NCBI GenBank assembly: GCA_019639135.1
Contig: JAHBSL010000001.1
Location: forward strand, 1-64,000
Reading direction: 5' to 3'
DNA length: 64,000 nt
From: Acidobacteriota bacterium
GTDB lineage: Bacteria > Acidobacteriota > Blastocatellia > Pyrinomonadales > Pyrinomonadaceae
The notes under the pieces were generated by a model, which was given only the letters and a program-made list of their open reading frames with translations, was not told where the DNA came from and ran no database searches. This document shows, piece by piece, positions 36,483 through 47,023 of the stretch (its first letter is position 1; every line of letters begins with the position of its first letter). A program made the translations under genes and the position numbers.

Positions 36483-36610
36483 GGCGAATGCTCGGGCCCG
36501 CGCGTTAGCAAGGGCGGTTCATTCAGGTTGATTTGAAAATAAAGCGAATGCACAGGCCTTATAAATAAAGGCGGTCCATTCGACTTATGTGTACCGCCCT
36601 TACTTATGTG
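36483..36610. repeat. Composite repeats before rpsL
   Basis: Two similar units, 36483-36522 and 36543-36582, both start GCGAATGC and end in GGCGG(T)-CATTC, so each could fold on GAATG/CATTC ends. A further pair of CTTATGTG copies follows (about 36585 and 36603). They fill the leader before rpsL. They resemble REP-type elements but are not the same as the heptamer elements found downstream. Confidence 0.5.
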
Positions 36611-36632
36611 CGGGCTTACGCAAATTTGATTT

Positions 36633-37013
36633 ATGCCGACTATCAATCAATTAGTTCGCAAAGGACGCCAAAGGGTCAAGTATAAAACGGCCAGCCCCGC
36701 TCTGCAGGCAAATCCGCAGAAGCGTGGCGTTTGCACGCGAGTTTACACCTCAACGCCGAAGAAGCCGAACTCGGCACTTCGTAAGGTCGCTCGTGTACGC
36801 CTGACAAATCAGATCGAGGTTACGACCTACATTCCCGGTATCGGTCACAACCTGCAGGAGCACTCGATCGTGCTCATCCGCGGCGGCCGTGTAAAGGACC
36901 TTCCGGGTGTGCGTTACCACATCATCCGCGGAACGCTCGATGCTTCAGGCGTCGCGAACCGCAACCAGGCCCGTTCGAAATACGGTGCGAAGCGTCCGAA
37001 GGGAGCGAAATAG
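36633..37013 (+). CDS. rpsL: 30S ribosomal protein S12
   Basis: Decoding-centre protein of the small subunit; 126 residues. The conserved [15 protein letters not shown] (with the lysine that mutates in streptomycin resistance) and [18 protein letters not shown] loops are intact, so no streptomycin-resistance change is seen. First gene of the str-type group. A heptamer inverted repeat follows the stop directly. Confidence 0.98.
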   Translation: MPTINQLVRKGRQRVKYKTASPALQANPQKRGVCTRVYTSTPKKPNSALRKVARVRLTNQIEVTTYIPGIGHNLQEHSIVLIRGGRVKDLPGVRYHIIRGTLDASGVANRNQARSKYGAKRPKGAK

Positions 37014-37084
37014 TGAATCGTGAATAGTAAATCGTGAATAGAGCTTCTGTTTACGATTTACGATTTACGATTGACGATTAACGA
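37014..37084. repeat. Inverted heptamer repeat, family A (rpsL-rpsG gap)
   Basis: The left arm (37014-37041) is four 7-base units of TGAATCG/TGAATAG/TAAATCG type. After a short loop, the right arm (about 49-84) has five units of TACGATT/GACGATT type, the complement in inverse order. The arms run from the rpsL stop to within 3 bases of the rpsG ATG, replacing a normal ribosome binding site. Confidence 0.88.
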
Positions 37085-37086
37085 AT

Positions 37087-37557
37087 ATGGCAAGAAGAAG
37101 AGTTGCGACACGACGAGAGATACTGCCCGATCCGATCTTCGGGAGCACGCTGGTGACCAAGTTCATCAACGGCATGATGTGGGAAGGCAAGAAGAGCACG
37201 GCCGAGGCCATCTTTTACAGCGCGATGGAAAAGATCGCCGAAAAGACCGGCGAAGAACCGCTGAAGGTCTTCAAGAAGGCCGTCGAGACCGTTGCCCCGA
37301 CCGTCGAGGTCAAGTCGCGCCGCATCGGTGGTGCCACCTATCAGGTGCCGCTCGAGGTCAACCGCGACCGGCGTTACGCCCTTGCGATCCGCTGGATCGT
37401 CAGCAACGCCCGCAACCGCAGCGAAAAAACGATGAAAGACCGCCTCGTCGGCGAACTCTTGGATTCAACTCAGGGCCGCGGCGGAGCCGTAAAGAAGAAG
37501 GACGACGTCCACCGCATGGCCGAAGCGAACAAGGCGTTCGCGCATTATCGGTTCTAG
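37087..37557 (+). CDS. rpsG: 30S ribosomal protein S7
   Basis: Primary 16S rRNA 3'-domain binder that nucleates head assembly; 156 residues. The N-terminal beta region and helices with [20 protein letters not shown] and RIRW-type motif region [19 protein letters not shown] are intact. No classical Shine-Dalgarno lies before the ATG because the family A repeat right arm fills that space (GACGATTAACGAAT). The stop abuts the next repeat arm. Confidence 0.98.
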   Translation: MARRRVATRREILPDPIFGSTLVTKFINGMMWEGKKSTAEAIFYSAMEKIAEKTGEEPLKVFKKAVETVAPTVEVKSRRIGGATYQVPLEVNRDRRYALAIRWIVSNARNRSEKTMKDRLVGELLDSTQGRGGAVKKKDDVHRMAEANKAFAHYRF

Positions 37558-37585
37558 TAAATCGTGAATCGTCAATCGTAAATCG
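37558..37585 (+). repeat. Left arm of ORF-bearing inverted heptamer element, family A
   Basis: Exactly four heptamers (TAAATCG, TGAATCG, TCAATCG, TAAATCG) between the rpsG stop and the ATG of the four-helix-bundle gene, without a spare base. Its complement lies 372 bases away at 37958-37981. Confidence 0.9.
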
Positions 37586-37966
37586 ATGCGGCCGCACCAC
37601 AACCTTGACGTTTGGAAGAAGGCGGTCGATTTTTCGGTAGAGATTTACAGATTTACAGAGAAGTTTCCGAAAGAAGAACGGTTTGGATTGACAAGTCAGA
37701 TACGCCGGGCCGCTGTTTCGATAGCGGCAAACATCTCGGAAGGTGCCGGGAGAAAGTCGAACAAAGACTTTCTGCGATTCTTGTCGATGGCACAGGGGTC
37801 GGCGAGTGAATTGGAAACTGAGGTATTGATCGCACATCGATTGGGTTATTTGGATGAGCGAGAGATCAAAGAGATAAGAGAGAAGTTAGACGACATCGGC
37901 CGTATGATAACTGGGCTTTGTCGATATTTGGAACAGAAGGCGACAAGCACAACTATTAACGATTGA
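37586..37966 (+). CDS. Four-helix-bundle protein of the 23S rRNA intervening-sequence (S23) family
   Basis: A 126-residue, charged, all-helical protein. The family signature is clear: LDVWKKAVDFSVEIYRFT, FGLTSQIRRAAVSIAANISEG and LRFLSMAQGSASELETEV. Members are encoded inside 23S rRNA intervening sequences or as free genes, and are related to Avd of diversity-generating retroelements; function is unsettled, with nucleic-acid binding suggested for Avd. Its start codon directly follows one heptamer array and its last codons and stop lie inside the complementary array, so the gene forms the loop of a large inverted repeat between rpsG and fusA. This position in a highly expressed essential operon is unusual. 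No reverse transcriptase is nearby. Confidence 0.9.
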   Translation: MRPHHNLDVWKKAVDFSVEIYRFTEKFPKEERFGLTSQIRRAAVSIAANISEGAGRKSNKDFLRFLSMAQGSASELETEVLIAHRLGYLDEREIKEIREKLDDIGRMITGLCRYLEQKATSTTIND

Positions 37967-37981
37967 CGATTTACGATTTAC
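37958..37981 (+). repeat. Right arm of ORF-bearing inverted heptamer element, family A
   Basis: Heptamers AACGATT, GACGATT and TACGATT, then TAC, complement the left arm. The arm covers the last codons and stop of the four-helix-bundle gene and ends one base before the fusA ATG. Confidence 0.9.
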
Positions 37982-40078
37982 ATGGCTGCGATAAGTTTAG
38001 ACAAATTCAGAAACATCGGGATCATGGCCCACATCGATGCGGGCAAGACCACGACGACCGAGCGCGTCCTTTTCTATACGGGCGTGTCGCACAAGATCGG
38101 CGAGGTCCACGAAGGCACCGCGACGATGGACTGGATGGAGCAGGAGCAGGAACGCGGTATCACCATCACATCCGCGGCCACGACCTGCTTCTGGAAGCGT
38201 AACGGCGTTGAGCACCGCATCAATATCATTGACACGCCGGGCCACGTCGATTTTACGATGGAGGTCGAACGCTCGCTCCGTGTTCTTGACGGAGCCGTCG
38301 CCGTGTTTGACGGCGTTGCCGGCGTCGAACCGCAGTCCGAAACCGTTTGGCGTCAGGCCGATAAGTACAAGGTCCCGCGAATTTGTTTTATCAACAAGCT
38401 CGACCGTGCAGGCGCCTCATTCGAACGCAGCTTCAAATCCATTCTTACCCGCCTCGGCGCAAATGCCGTCGCTCTCCAGATCCCGATCGGCGAAGAAGAT
38501 CAGCTCAAGGGCGTTATCGACCTCATCGCGATGAAGGGCCTCGTCTGGAAGGACGAGACCAAGGGAGCGGAGTATGAGGTCGTTGATATCCCGGCCGAAC
38601 TCGCCGATTCCGCTCAGGAATGGCGTGAAAAGCTCGTTGAGGCCGTCTCGGCGATCGACGACGACCTGATGATGAAGTACCTCGAGGGCGAAGAGGTCAC
38701 CGAGGACGAGCTCCGCAAGGCACTTCGCAAGGGCACCATCAATCTTTCGATCGTCCCGGTCGTGACCGGTTCGGCATTCAAGAACAAGGGTGTTCAGACG
38801 CTGCTCGATGCGGTAGTTGACTACCTTCCGAGCCCGCTCGATATTGAAGCCGTCCAGGGCGTCAATCCGAAGACCGACGAGGTCGAGCCGCGTCCGGCCG
38901 ACCCGAAGGCACCGTTCTCGGGCCTCGTTTTCAAGCTGATGGCCGATAAACACCTCGGCCAGCTTGCTTTCGTCCGTATCTATTCGGGTACTGTGAATTC
39001 AGGTTCTTACGTTTACAACACCATCAAGGGGTCAAAGGAGCGCGTCGGTCGTCTGATGCGTATGCACGCCAACAAGCGTGAGGACATCGAATCGGCATCG
39101 GCGGGCGAGATCGTCGCGATCGGCGGTATGAAGAATGTCACGACCGGCGACACCATCTCGGATGAGACGAAGCAGATCGTGCTCGAATCGATGGAATTCC
39201 CCGATCCGGTCGTTCGCGTGGCGGTTGAGCCGAAGACGCGTGCCGACCAGGACAAGATGGGCGTCGCTCTTAACCGGCTTGCCCAGGAAGACCCGTCGTT
39301 CCAGGTCTCGACCGACCACGAGACGGGGCAGACGATCATTGCGGGTATGGGCGAGCTTCACCTTGAGATCATCGTCGATCGCATGAAGCGTGAATTCGGC
39401 GTCGAGGCGAATGTCGGTAAGCCGCAGGTCGCATACCGCGAGACCATCACGCAGCCGGCACCCGGAAAGGAGATCTTCAAGAAGCAGTCGGGCGGCCGCG
39501 GCCAGTTCGCCCACGTTGAGCTCGAGATCGAACCGGCACCCGGCGAGGGCTTTGTTTTCGAGGACAAGATCACCGGCGGTGCGATCCCGCGGCAGTTCAT
39601 CAAGCCGGTTTCCGAGGGGGTTCAGGACGCGATGCGTCGCGGATTCCTTGCCGGATACGAGCTTGTGGACATAAAAGCGAGCCTCGTTTTCGGTTCTTAT
39701 CACGAGGTGGACTCGGACGAGCGTTCTTTTCATATCGCCGGTTCACTTGCCTTTCAGGACGCGGTCAAGAAGGCCAAGCCGATCCTGCTTGAGCCGATCA
39801 TGAAGGTCGAGGTGGTCACGCCCGAAGAATATATGGGTTCGGTCAATGGCGACCTTAACCGCCGCCGCGGCCAGATCGAGAAGATGGAGCCGCGTCCGGG
39901 CAATGTCCAGGTCGTGACCGCATTCGTTCCGCTTTCGGAAATGTTCGGTTACACGACCGACCTCCGTTCGGCCACGCAGGGACGTGCGACCTCGTCGATG
40001 CACTTTGAGCGATATGCGGAAGCACCGCGAAACGTTGCCGAAGAGATCATCGCGAAAGTGAAGGGAGCAAGCAGTTAG
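37982..40078 (+). CDS. fusA: Elongation factor G
   Basis: The translocation GTPase, 698 residues with five domains. G1 is [14 protein letters not shown] at about 16-29, G3 [10 protein letters not shown]4 NKLDRAG. Domain IV carries the conserved [15 protein letters not shown] loop and domain V ends with [18 protein letters not shown]. All are intact. The start has no recognisable Shine-Dalgarno because the heptamer right arm abuts it. Part of the rpsL-rpsG-fusA-tuf operon. Confidence 0.98.
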   Translation: MAAISLDKFRNIGIMAHIDAGKTTTTERVLFYTGVSHKIGEVHEGTATMDWMEQEQERGITITSAATTCFWKRNGVEHRINIIDTPGHVDFTMEVERSLRVLDGAVAVFDGVAGVEPQSETVWRQADKYKVPRICFINKLDRAGASFERSFKSILTRLGANAVALQIPIGEEDQLKGVIDLIAMKGLVWKDETKGAEYEVVDIPAELADSAQEWREKLVEAVSAIDDDLMMKYLEGEEVTEDELRKALRKGTINLSIVPVVTGSAFKNKGVQTLLDAVVDYLPSPLDIEAVQGVNPKTDEVEPRPADPKAPFSGLVFKLMADKHLGQLAFVRIYSGTVNSGSYVYNTIKGSKERVGRLMRMHANKREDIESASAGEIVAIGGMKNVTTGDTISDETKQIVLESMEFPDPVVRVAVEPKTRADQDKMGVALNRLAQEDPSFQVSTDHETGQTIIAGMGELHLEIIVDRMKREFGVEANVGKPQVAYRETITQPAPGKEIFKKQSGGRGQFAHVELEIEPAPGEGFVFEDKITGGAIPRQFIKPVSEGVQDAMRRGFLAGYELVDIKASLVFGSYHEVDSDERSFHIAGSLAFQDAVKKAKPILLEPIMKVEVVTPEEYMGSVNGDLNRRRGQIEKMEPRPGNVQVVTAFVPLSEMFGYTTDLRSATQGRATSSMHFERYAEAPRNVAEEIIAKVKGASS

Positions 40079-40082
40079 TTTG

Positions 40083-40138
40083 GAGTACCGCCTTTAGGCG
40101 GCCCATTTGACAGGAAATGCCGCCTGAAGGCGGTACTC
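40083..40138. repeat. Inverted repeat (REP-like) in the fusA-tuf gap
   Basis: GAGTACCGCCTTTAGGCGG (40083-40101) is mirrored by CCGCCTGAAGGCGGTACTC (40120-40138) with one mismatch, around an 18-base loop. Each arm itself contains a small CCGCCT-AGGCGG palindrome. It starts 4 bases after the fusA stop and is not made of heptamers. Confidence 0.85.
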
Positions 40139-40168
40139 AAAACGACTCGAACATAGATAGGAGAACCT

Positions 40169-41356
<1,188 letters not shown>

Positions 41357-41358
41357 GA

Positions 41359-41421
41359 TAGCAGTTAGCAGTAAGCAGTGAGCAGTTCGATCTGCTCACT
41401 GCTAACAGCTCACCGCTCGCT
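41359..41421. repeat. Inverted heptamer repeat, family B (tuf-rpsJ gap)
   Basis: The left arm is four units, AGCAGTT, AGCAGTA, AGCAGTG, AGCAGTT (41359-41386). A 4-base loop follows, then CTGCTCA, CTGCTAA, CAGCTCA and more as the right arm to 41421. It ends 7 bases before the rpsJ ATG. Confidence 0.9.
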
Positions 41422-41428
41422 GAATTTT

Positions 41429-41749
41429 ATGTTGAACGAAAAAATTCGCATCAAGCTGAAAGCATACGACCATCGCGTTCTTGACGAATCGACCAAGAAC
41501 ATCGTCGAGACGGTCAAGCGTACCGGAGCCCGGCTCGCCGGCCCGATCCCGCTTCCGACGGTCAAGAACAAATGGACCGTGCTCCGCTCGCCGCACGTTG
41601 ACAAGAAGTCGCGTGAGCAGTTCGAGATCAGGACCCACAAGCGATTGATGGACATCCTCGATCCGACGGCCGAAACGGTCGATGCATTGATGCGGCTTGA
41701 TCTCCCGGCCGGCGTGGACGTTGAGATCAAGGCCTTTGGGAAGAACTAG
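41429..41749 (+). CDS. rpsJ: 30S ribosomal protein S10 (NusE)
   Basis: Small-subunit head protein that also acts in NusB-NusE antitermination; 106 residues. [18 protein letters not shown] at the start and the loop [21 protein letters not shown] are diagnostic. The ATG at 41429 is chosen; an in-frame start 51 bases earlier would translate the repeat. First gene of the S10 operon, directly downstream of tuf. Confidence 0.98.
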   Translation: MLNEKIRIKLKAYDHRVLDESTKNIVETVKRTGARLAGPIPLPTVKNKWTVLRSPHVDKKSREQFEIRTHKRLMDILDPTAETVDALMRLDLPAGVDVEIKAFGKN

Positions 41750-41825
41750 TTGCGATGGTTGCGAGGCTGCGAAGTTAGGAAGTTACAGAATTAACTTCGC
41801 AACTTCCGAAACTTCGTAACTTTAG
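41750..41825. repeat. Inverted 8-base repeat, family C (rpsJ-rplC gap)
   Basis: The left arm has units of TGCGATGG/TTGCGAGG/CTGCGAAG/TTAGGAAG type (41750-41784), period 8. The right arm is TTAACTTC, GCAACTTC and similar (41792-41825). Confidence 0.85.
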
Positions 41826-41837
41826 GGAACTGTGAAT

Positions 41838-42476
41838 ATGATCAGTGGAATCATTGGAAGAAAGGTCGGAATGACGCAGCTCTTTGCCGAGGATGGCACG
41901 GTGACGCCGGTCACGGTCATCAAGGCCGGGCCGTGCGTGGTCGTTCAGACGAAAAGCGTCGCCGGAAAGGACGGCTACAACGCGGTCCAGCTCGGGCTGG
42001 TCGAGGACAACCCGATCAGGCTCAAGAAGGTGACCAAGCCCCTCCGCGGCCACTTTGAAAAGACCGGCGGCGGCCTGCCCCCGACACGCGTTCTCAAGGA
42101 GATCCGCCTCGCGGATGCACCCGAGGCGACGGTCGGCGACCAGATCAAGGTCGATGTTTTCGCTGACGGCGACAAGGTCGAAGTGGTCGGACGCTCAAAG
42201 GGTAAAGGCTTTGCCGGTACCATCAAGCGGCACGGCTTTGCCCGCGGCCCGGAGTCGCACGGTTCGATGAACGTCCGCAAGCCGGGTTCGATCGGCCAAT
42301 CGGCATACCCGTCGCGTGTCATCAAGGGAACTCGTTCCTCGGGACACATGGGCGATGAGCGAGTGACGATCAAGGGGCTGACCGTTGCAAAGGTCGATGC
42401 CGAGAACAATCTGCTCATGGTCCGGGGTGCGGTGCCGGGAGCGAACGGAAGCGTTGTTATTGTTAAAAAGTCTTAA
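41838..42476 (+). CDS. rplC: 50S ribosomal protein L3
   Basis: Near the peptidyl-transferase centre; 212 residues. [13 protein letters not shown] at the N-terminus and the extended loop with [26 protein letters not shown] and [13 protein letters not shown] are intact. The ATG at 41838 is preferred over a GTG two codons upstream. A 9-base-period inverted repeat (family D) follows. Confidence 0.98.
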   Translation: MISGIIGRKVGMTQLFAEDGTVTPVTVIKAGPCVVVQTKSVAGKDGYNAVQLGLVEDNPIRLKKVTKPLRGHFEKTGGGLPPTRVLKEIRLADAPEATVGDQIKVDVFADGDKVEVVGRSKGKGFAGTIKRHGFARGPESHGSMNVRKPGSIGQSAYPSRVIKGTRSSGHMGDERVTIKGLTVAKVDAENNLLMVRGAVPGANGSVVIVKKS

Positions 42477-42478
42477 CA

Positions 42479-42607
42479 GTCTGGACAGTCTAGGATGTCT
42501 AGGAAGTCCGGGAAGTTAGGAATTGTTTGATAGTTTAGTTGGTTTTGAGGTCGCGAGGTCGGAAGGTGCTTTCATGACTTCCTCGACTTCCAAGACCTTC
42601 TAAACTG
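42479..42607. repeat. Inverted 9-base repeat, family D (rplC-rplD gap)
   Basis: The left arm has GTCTGGACA, GTCTAGGAT, GTCTAGGAA, GTCCGGGAA units (42479-42523). A second left-hand stretch with GAGGTCG lies near 42547-42565, and the right arm with CGACTTCCA and AGACCTTCT spans 42572-42607. The spacer is about 50 bases. Confidence 0.8.
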
Positions 42608-42623
42608 AAACGGAGTGAGAATT

Positions 42624-43361
42624 ATGCCTACCGTAAAGGTTCGCAATTTGAAGAATAAAGAAGTCGGCGAGGTCACGTTGCCGGATGCCGTGTTCGGCGC
42701 GGAGTTCAACGAAGCGCTCGTCCACGCAGCGGTCCGCAATTATCAGGCAAATGGCCGCCAGGGAACCTCGGCGACCAAGACCCGCGGCAATGTTTCGGGT
42801 TCGGGCCGCAAGCTCTGGAAGCAGAAAGGCACCGGCCGGGCACGCATCGCGTCGCTCCGCTCGCCGCTGTGGAAGGGCGGCGGAAACGTCCACGGCCCGC
42901 AGCCCCGCGATTGGTCGTATGACCTTCCGAAAAAGATGCGGCAGGGCGCACTCCGCTCGGCTCTTTCCGAAAGGCTTCGCGAGGGCAACCTGATCGTCAT
43001 CGACGAGTTCAGCTTCGGTGCCCCGAAGACCAAGGACTTCATCTCGGCGATCGAGACCTTGAAGATCCACAAGAACCTCGATGGCGCCAAGACGCTGATC
43101 GTCGATTCGCTCGATAATGCGAACCTCGTGCTCTCGTCGCGGAACGTGCCGAAGACGAAGGTAACGAACAGCTTCGGGCTGAACATCTACGACATCGTTT
43201 ACCACGAAAAGGTGCTCATCTCGAAGGCAGCGGTCGAAGAGCTTGCAAACCTGCTCTCGCCTTCAAATGAGAAGGTCGAGATCGCGGCCGAGCCGAAGGC
43301 AAAGAAGCCGCGTGCCAAGAAGACCGAAGAGAAGGTAGAGGAGGCGACGGACAATGAGTAA
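42624..43361 (+). CDS. rplD: 50S ribosomal protein L4
   Basis: Lines the exit tunnel; 245 residues. The tunnel loop [22 protein letters not shown] and the motif [21 protein letters not shown] region are present. A C-terminal tail of about 35 Lys/Ala/Glu-rich residues ([20 protein letters not shown]) extends past the usual end. ATG at 42624 follows CGGAG. The stop overlaps the rplW start by 8 bases. Confidence 0.98.
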   Translation: MPTVKVRNLKNKEVGEVTLPDAVFGAEFNEALVHAAVRNYQANGRQGTSATKTRGNVSGSGRKLWKQKGTGRARIASLRSPLWKGGGNVHGPQPRDWSYDLPKKMRQGALRSALSERLREGNLIVIDEFSFGAPKTKDFISAIETLKIHKNLDGAKTLIVDSLDNANLVLSSRNVPKTKVTNSFGLNIYDIVYHEKVLISKAAVEELANLLSPSNEKVEIAAEPKAKKPRAKKTEEKVEEATDNE

Positions 43362-43680
43362 CAAAACTGTTTGGGATATTTTGAAGTCGCCGGTCGTCAC
43401 TGAAAAGAGCGTCATCCTTAAAGAGGATTCGACCGATGCCGAAGACCGGAATCAGGGCCAGGTGCTTACCTTCCGGGTTGACACCAAGGCGAACAAGATC
43501 GAGATCAAGAAAGCGATCGAAGAGATCTTCAATGTGAAGGTCGCCGCGGTCCGGACCGTCAACTACGACGGCAAGATGAAGCGCCGCGGCCGGCAGGAAG
43601 GCCGCCGCCCGAACTGGAAAAAGGCATACGTAACGCTCCGCAAGGGCGAACCGATGGTCGATTACGCAGAAGCTATTTAG
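43354..43680 (+). CDS. rplW: 50S ribosomal protein L23
   Basis: Tunnel-exit protein, docking site for trigger factor and SRP; 108 residues. [11 protein letters not shown], then [21 protein letters not shown] and [20 protein letters not shown] match the family. It starts inside rplD (8-base overlap), indicating translational coupling. Confidence 0.97.
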   Translation: MSNKTVWDILKSPVVTEKSVILKEDSTDAEDRNQGQVLTFRVDTKANKIEIKKAIEEIFNVKVAAVRTVNYDGKMKRRGRQEGRRPNWKKAYVTLRKGEPMVDYAEAI

Positions 43681-43744
43681 TAAATCGTGAATCGTAAATC
43701 GTAAATAGAGTTTCTATTCACGATTGACGATTTACCATTCACGA
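43681..43744. repeat. Inverted heptamer repeat, family A (rplW-rplB gap)
   Basis: Directly after the rplW stop: TAAATCG, TGAATCG, TAAATCG, TAAATAG (43681-43708). After a 5-base loop, right-arm units CTATTCA, CGATTGA, CGATTTA, CCATTCA follow to 43744. Nothing else lies between the genes. Confidence 0.9.
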
Positions 43745-43751
43745 CAAAGAT

Positions 43752-44582
43752 ATGGGAATCAAGAGATTAAAACCGACATCACCGGCGAGGCGGTATCAGA
43801 CCTATCTGACCCGCGATGAATTGACGCCGGGAGCAGCACCCGAGAAATCGCTGCTCGAACCGAAAAAGCGGATCTCCGGCCGTAATAACGATGGCCGCAT
43901 CACGATCCGTCGCCGCGGCGGCGGACACAAGCGGTTCTATCGCGTCATCGATTTCAAGCGTGACAAGACCGGCGTGCCCGGACGTGTCGCCCAGATCGAA
44001 TACGACCCGAACCGCTCGGCGCACATCGCCCTGATCACCTATCTTGACGGTGAGAAGCGCTACATCATCGCCCCGGTCGGGCTCAAGGTCGGTGCAACGA
44101 TCCTAAGCGGAGCGGATGCGGACATCCTTCCGGGCAATGCTCTGCCGATCAAGAACATCCCGCTCGGCACCGAGGTGCACAACATCGAAATGCGGCCCGG
44201 CAAGGGCGGCCAGATGGTACGCTCGGCCGGCGGATTTGCACAGATCATCGCGAAGGAAGGCGATTTTGCCCAGCTTCGCATGCCGTCCGGCGAGGTTCGC
44301 CGCGTTCCGGTCGTCTGCATGGCGACCGTCGGCCAGGTCGGCAATACCGAGCATGAGAACGTCTCGCTTGGCAAGGCAGGCCGCAACCGCTGGATGGGCA
44401 AGCGACCGAAGGTTCGCGGTGTCGCGATGAACCCGGTCGATCACCCGCACGGCGGCGGTGAAGGTAAGACCTCCGGCGGACGTCACCCGGTAACGCCCTG
44501 GGGACAGCCGACCCGCGGTTACAAGACGCGCCGCAACAAGCGGACCGCGAACATGATCGTGAAGGATAGGAGACGAAAGTAA
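43752..44582 (+). CDS. rplB: 50S ribosomal protein L2
   Basis: Essential for subunit association and peptidyl transfer; 276 residues. The conserved C-terminal [20 protein letters not shown], with the key histidine, is intact, as are [20 protein letters not shown] and the core [14 protein letters not shown]. No Shine-Dalgarno precedes the ATG beyond the repeat arm (CGACAAAGAT). The following gap is a family E repeat. Confidence 0.98.
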   Translation: MGIKRLKPTSPARRYQTYLTRDELTPGAAPEKSLLEPKKRISGRNNDGRITIRRRGGGHKRFYRVIDFKRDKTGVPGRVAQIEYDPNRSAHIALITYLDGEKRYIIAPVGLKVGATILSGADADILPGNALPIKNIPLGTEVHNIEMRPGKGGQMVRSAGGFAQIIAKEGDFAQLRMPSGEVRRVPVVCMATVGQVGNTEHENVSLGKAGRNRWMGKRPKVRGVAMNPVDHPHGGGEGKTSGGRHPVTPWGQPTRGYKTRRNKRTANMIVKDRRRK

Positions 44583-44705
44583 TTTGGGATTTGGGAATTC
44601 GGATATGGGATTTCGATCCTGGGTGTGATCCGGCTCCCGAGCTAGATGATCGTAGGTTGAAAACGGAGCGATCCGAAATCAAAGATCCGCGATCCGAAAT
44701 TGAAA
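44583..44705. repeat. Inverted heptamer repeat, family E (rplB-rpsS gap)
   Basis: Left-arm units TTTGGGA, TTTGGGA, ATTCGGA, TATGGGA and a degraded fifth (44583-44618). The right arm has GATCCGA, AATCAAA, GATCCGC, GATCCGA, AATTGAA (about 44669-44705). The arms match only in part. Confidence 0.7.
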
Positions 44706-44706
44706 T

Positions 44707-44997
44707 ATGCCACGTTCACTTAAAAAAGGGCCGTTCATCGACCTCAGCATTCAGAAGACGGTCGCTCGCGTTCTGGAAAGCGGCAAAAAGCCGCCGGCGA
44801 TCAAGACCTGGTCGCGTCGCTCGACGATCACACCCGAGATGGTCGGCTTGACGTTCGGCGTCCACAATGGCAAACGGCACATCCCGGTCTTCGTAACGGA
44901 AAACATGGTCGGGCACAAGCTTGGCGAGTTTTCCCCGACGCGGACCTATAAGGGCCACCCGGGAACGAAGGCTGAAAAGGCAGCTAAAAGGAAGTAA
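44707..44997 (+). CDS. rpsS: 30S ribosomal protein S19
   Basis: Head protein near the A-site finger; 96 residues. [15 protein letters not shown], then [21 protein letters not shown] and [17 protein letters not shown] are family signatures. The N-terminal SLKKGPF motif decides the start. Followed by a family A heptamer repeat. Confidence 0.97.
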   Translation: MPRSLKKGPFIDLSIQKTVARVLESGKKPPAIKTWSRRSTITPEMVGLTFGVHNGKRHIPVFVTENMVGHKLGEFSPTRTYKGHPGTKAEKAAKRK

Positions 44998-45060
44998 ATA
45001 GTAAATCGTAAATCGTGAATAGACGAAGGCTATTTACGATTCACTATTCACGATTCACTA
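44998..45060. repeat. Inverted heptamer repeat, family A (rpsS-rplV gap)
   Basis: Left arm ATAG, TAAATCG, TAAATCG, TGAATAG (44998-45022), loop ACGAAGG, right arm of CTATTTA, CGATTCA, CTATTCA, CGATTCA (45030-45057). It fills the gap to within 6 bases of the rplV ATG. Confidence 0.9.
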
Positions 45061-45065
45061 AGAAT

Positions 45066-45734
45066 ATGGAAGCGATAGCAAAGACAAAATATCTTAAAGG
45101 TTCGCCGCGGAAGGCGAGGCTTGTGATCGATATGATCCGCGGGCAGAACGTCTCGCGGGCGCTCTCGATCCTTAAGTTCACGCAGAAGCGTGCCGCACAG
45201 CCGATCGCCAAGTGCCTTAACTCGGCCATTGCGAATGCGACGTATAACGCCGAGCAGCAGAACATCGCGATCGATCCCGATGACCTCTGGGTAAAGGCGT
45301 GCTATGTAGATATGGGCCCGACCAAGCATCGGCGGCGTATGCGTCCGGCTCCGCAGGGCCGTGCCTATCGCGAACAGCGGCACTACTGCCACATCACCAT
45401 CGAGGTGACGTCGGAAGAGAAGCCGAAGACCGAAAAGGAACTGAAAGCCGAGGCCGCCAAGGCGCGTCGTGCCGAGACCAAAAAAGCCGAGCCGAAGAAG
45501 GCAGCAAAGAAGGACGCCGCCAAGGCCCCGAAGGCGAAAAAGGACGAAGCAGCGGCAGCCCCCGCGGAAGAGAAGGTAGAAGCCGCACCGGCAGTTGAGG
45601 AAACGGTCGAGACCGCACCGGCCGCTGAAGAAACGGTCGAGGCAAATGCCGAAGAAGTTGTCGCTGAAGATGCGGCACCGGCAGCCGAAGAGGCCGAAAA
45701 GACAGAAGGCGAGACGGAGGCCGAGACCAAGTAG
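45066..45734 (+). CDS. rplV: 50S ribosomal protein L22 with long acidic/Ala-rich tail
   Basis: Tunnel-lining protein; 222 residues where L22 is usually about 110. The core (1 to about 115) is normal: KYLKGSPRKARLVIDMIRG, the tunnel hairpin AYVDMGPTKHRRR-type KACYVDMGPTKHRRRMRPAP, and HITIEVTSEE. The remaining 105 residues are low-complexity Ala/Glu/Lys (KKAEPKKAAKKDAAKAPKAK, then AAPAVEETVE repeats). The tail could extend outside the ribosome. ATG at 45066 follows the repeat; a start 51 bases earlier would translate the arm. Confidence 0.97.
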   Translation: MEAIAKTKYLKGSPRKARLVIDMIRGQNVSRALSILKFTQKRAAQPIAKCLNSAIANATYNAEQQNIAIDPDDLWVKACYVDMGPTKHRRRMRPAPQGRAYREQRHYCHITIEVTSEEKPKTEKELKAEAAKARRAETKKAEPKKAAKKDAAKAPKAKKDEAAAAPAEEKVEAAPAVEETVETAPAAEETVEANAEEVVAEDAAPAAEEAEKTEGETEAETK

Positions 45735-45745
45735 AGATCTGAATT

Positions 45746-46486
45746 ATGGGACAGAAAGTTCATCCATACGGTTTTAGGGTCGGGTACAACAAGGATTGGC
45801 ACTCGCACTGGTTCACCAAGCAGGACTTTGCGGCCTTTCTTGCCGAAGACCTTAAACTGAAGCGGGACCTCAAGAAAAAGTTCGCCGGTGCCGGCGTCTC
45901 GCACATCGACATCGAGCGTGCGGCGGCAAAGATCCGCATCGTTATCTACACCTCGCGTCCGGGCATCATCATCGGCCGCAAGGGGGCCGAGATCGAAGCT
46001 CTCAAGGAGAGCCTCACGCGGAAGACGGGAAAAGAGGTCGAGCTTTCGATCCTCGAGATCAAGCATCCGGAGCTTAACGCCCAGCTTCAGGCCGAGAAGA
46101 TCGCCCAGCAGCTCGAAAAGCGTATCGCTTTCCGCCGGGCGATGAAGAAAACGATGGAAGAATCCATCCGCTTCGGTGCCAAAGGTATCAAGGTGATGGT
46201 CTCGGGCCGCCTCAATGGTGCCGAGATCGCCCGGACCGAATGGTCGCTCGATGGCCGCCTGCCGCTGCACACGCTGCGTGCCGATATCGACTTCGGCTTT
46301 GCCGAGGCCCATACGACCTTCGGCGTGATCGGCGTAAAGGTCTGGATCTATCGCGGTGAGATCCTCGATGCAAATGCTTCGATGGCCCGCGGAACGACGA
46401 CCGACCCGATCAATGAGGTTCGCGGCGAACGCGGAATGCGTGGCCGCGGCGATCGCCGCCCGCGTCGTGACGACCGAAATCGTTAG
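45746..46486 (+). CDS. rpsC: 30S ribosomal protein S3
   Basis: mRNA-entry-site protein; 246 residues. The N-terminal [17 protein letters not shown] is conserved and decides the start. The KH domain has [14 protein letters not shown]. The C-terminal half contains [16 protein letters not shown] and [10 protein letters not shown], ending in a basic Arg/Asp-rich tail ([14 protein letters not shown]). Confidence 0.98.
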   Translation: MGQKVHPYGFRVGYNKDWHSHWFTKQDFAAFLAEDLKLKRDLKKKFAGAGVSHIDIERAAAKIRIVIYTSRPGIIIGRKGAEIEALKESLTRKTGKEVELSILEIKHPELNAQLQAEKIAQQLEKRIAFRRAMKKTMEESIRFGAKGIKVMVSGRLNGAEIARTEWSLDGRLPLHTLRADIDFGFAEAHTTFGVIGVKVWIYRGEILDANASMARGTTTDPINEVRGERGMRGRGDRRPRRDDRNR

Positions 46487-46487
46487 A

Positions 46488-46583
46488 GTTCAGCGGCTCG
46501 CGGCCGATGATCAGAAAGTTTAATTAGTAAACGGGAACGGATCGGTCCTGCTGGCCACTGGCCGCTGACCACCGACAACTGGA
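46488..46583. repeat. Inverted heptamer repeat, family F (rpsC-rplP gap)
   Basis: The right arm is clear: CTGGCCA, CTGGCCG, CTGACCA, CCGACAA, CTGGAG (46551-46583). The left arm (TCAGCGG-type units, about 46490-46515) is weaker. Same unit as the rplO-secY gap. Confidence 0.65.
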
Positions 46584-46592
46584 GAAGAATTT

Positions 46593-47021
46593 ATGTTGAT
46601 GCCGAAAAAGGTCAAGTTCAGGAGGGTCCAAAAGGGCCGGAACCGCGGTAAAGCACACCGCGGCGAGAACCTCGATTTCGGGGATTTCGGGCTCCGCACC
46701 CTTGAGGCCGGCTGGATCACCGACCGGCAGATCGAAGCGGCCCGTATCGCAATGACGCGTCACGTAAAGCGCGGCGGAAAGATCTGGATCCGGATGTTCC
46801 CGGACAAGCCGATCACCAAGAAGCCGGCAGAAACGCGTATGGGAAGCGGCAAGGGCGCACCCGACCACTGGGTCGCGGTCGTCAAGCCGGGCCGGATACT
46901 TTATGAGATCCAGGGCGTTCCTGAAGAACTGGCACGCGAAGCAATGCGGCTCGCCGCACAGAAGCTTCCGATCAAGACGAAGTTCGTCACCCGTGCCGAC
47001 CTCGAGGGAGGTATTGTCTAG
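46593..47021 (+). CDS. rplP: 50S ribosomal protein L16
   Basis: Binds near the A-tRNA elbow; 142 residues. [38 protein letters not shown] and [20 protein letters not shown] are intact. An ATG two codons downstream is equally possible. rpmC follows after 2 bases. Confidence 0.98.
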   Translation: MLMPKKVKFRRVQKGRNRGKAHRGENLDFGDFGLRTLEAGWITDRQIEAARIAMTRHVKRGGKIWIRMFPDKPITKKPAETRMGSGKGAPDHWVAVVKPGRILYEIQGVPEELAREAMRLAAQKLPIKTKFVTRADLEGGIV

Positions 47022-47023
47022 AA

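Noticed and set aside
37586..37966. Four-helix-bundle gene as Avd of a diversity-generating retroelement
   Set aside because: No reverse transcriptase, template repeat or variable gene lies in the window.
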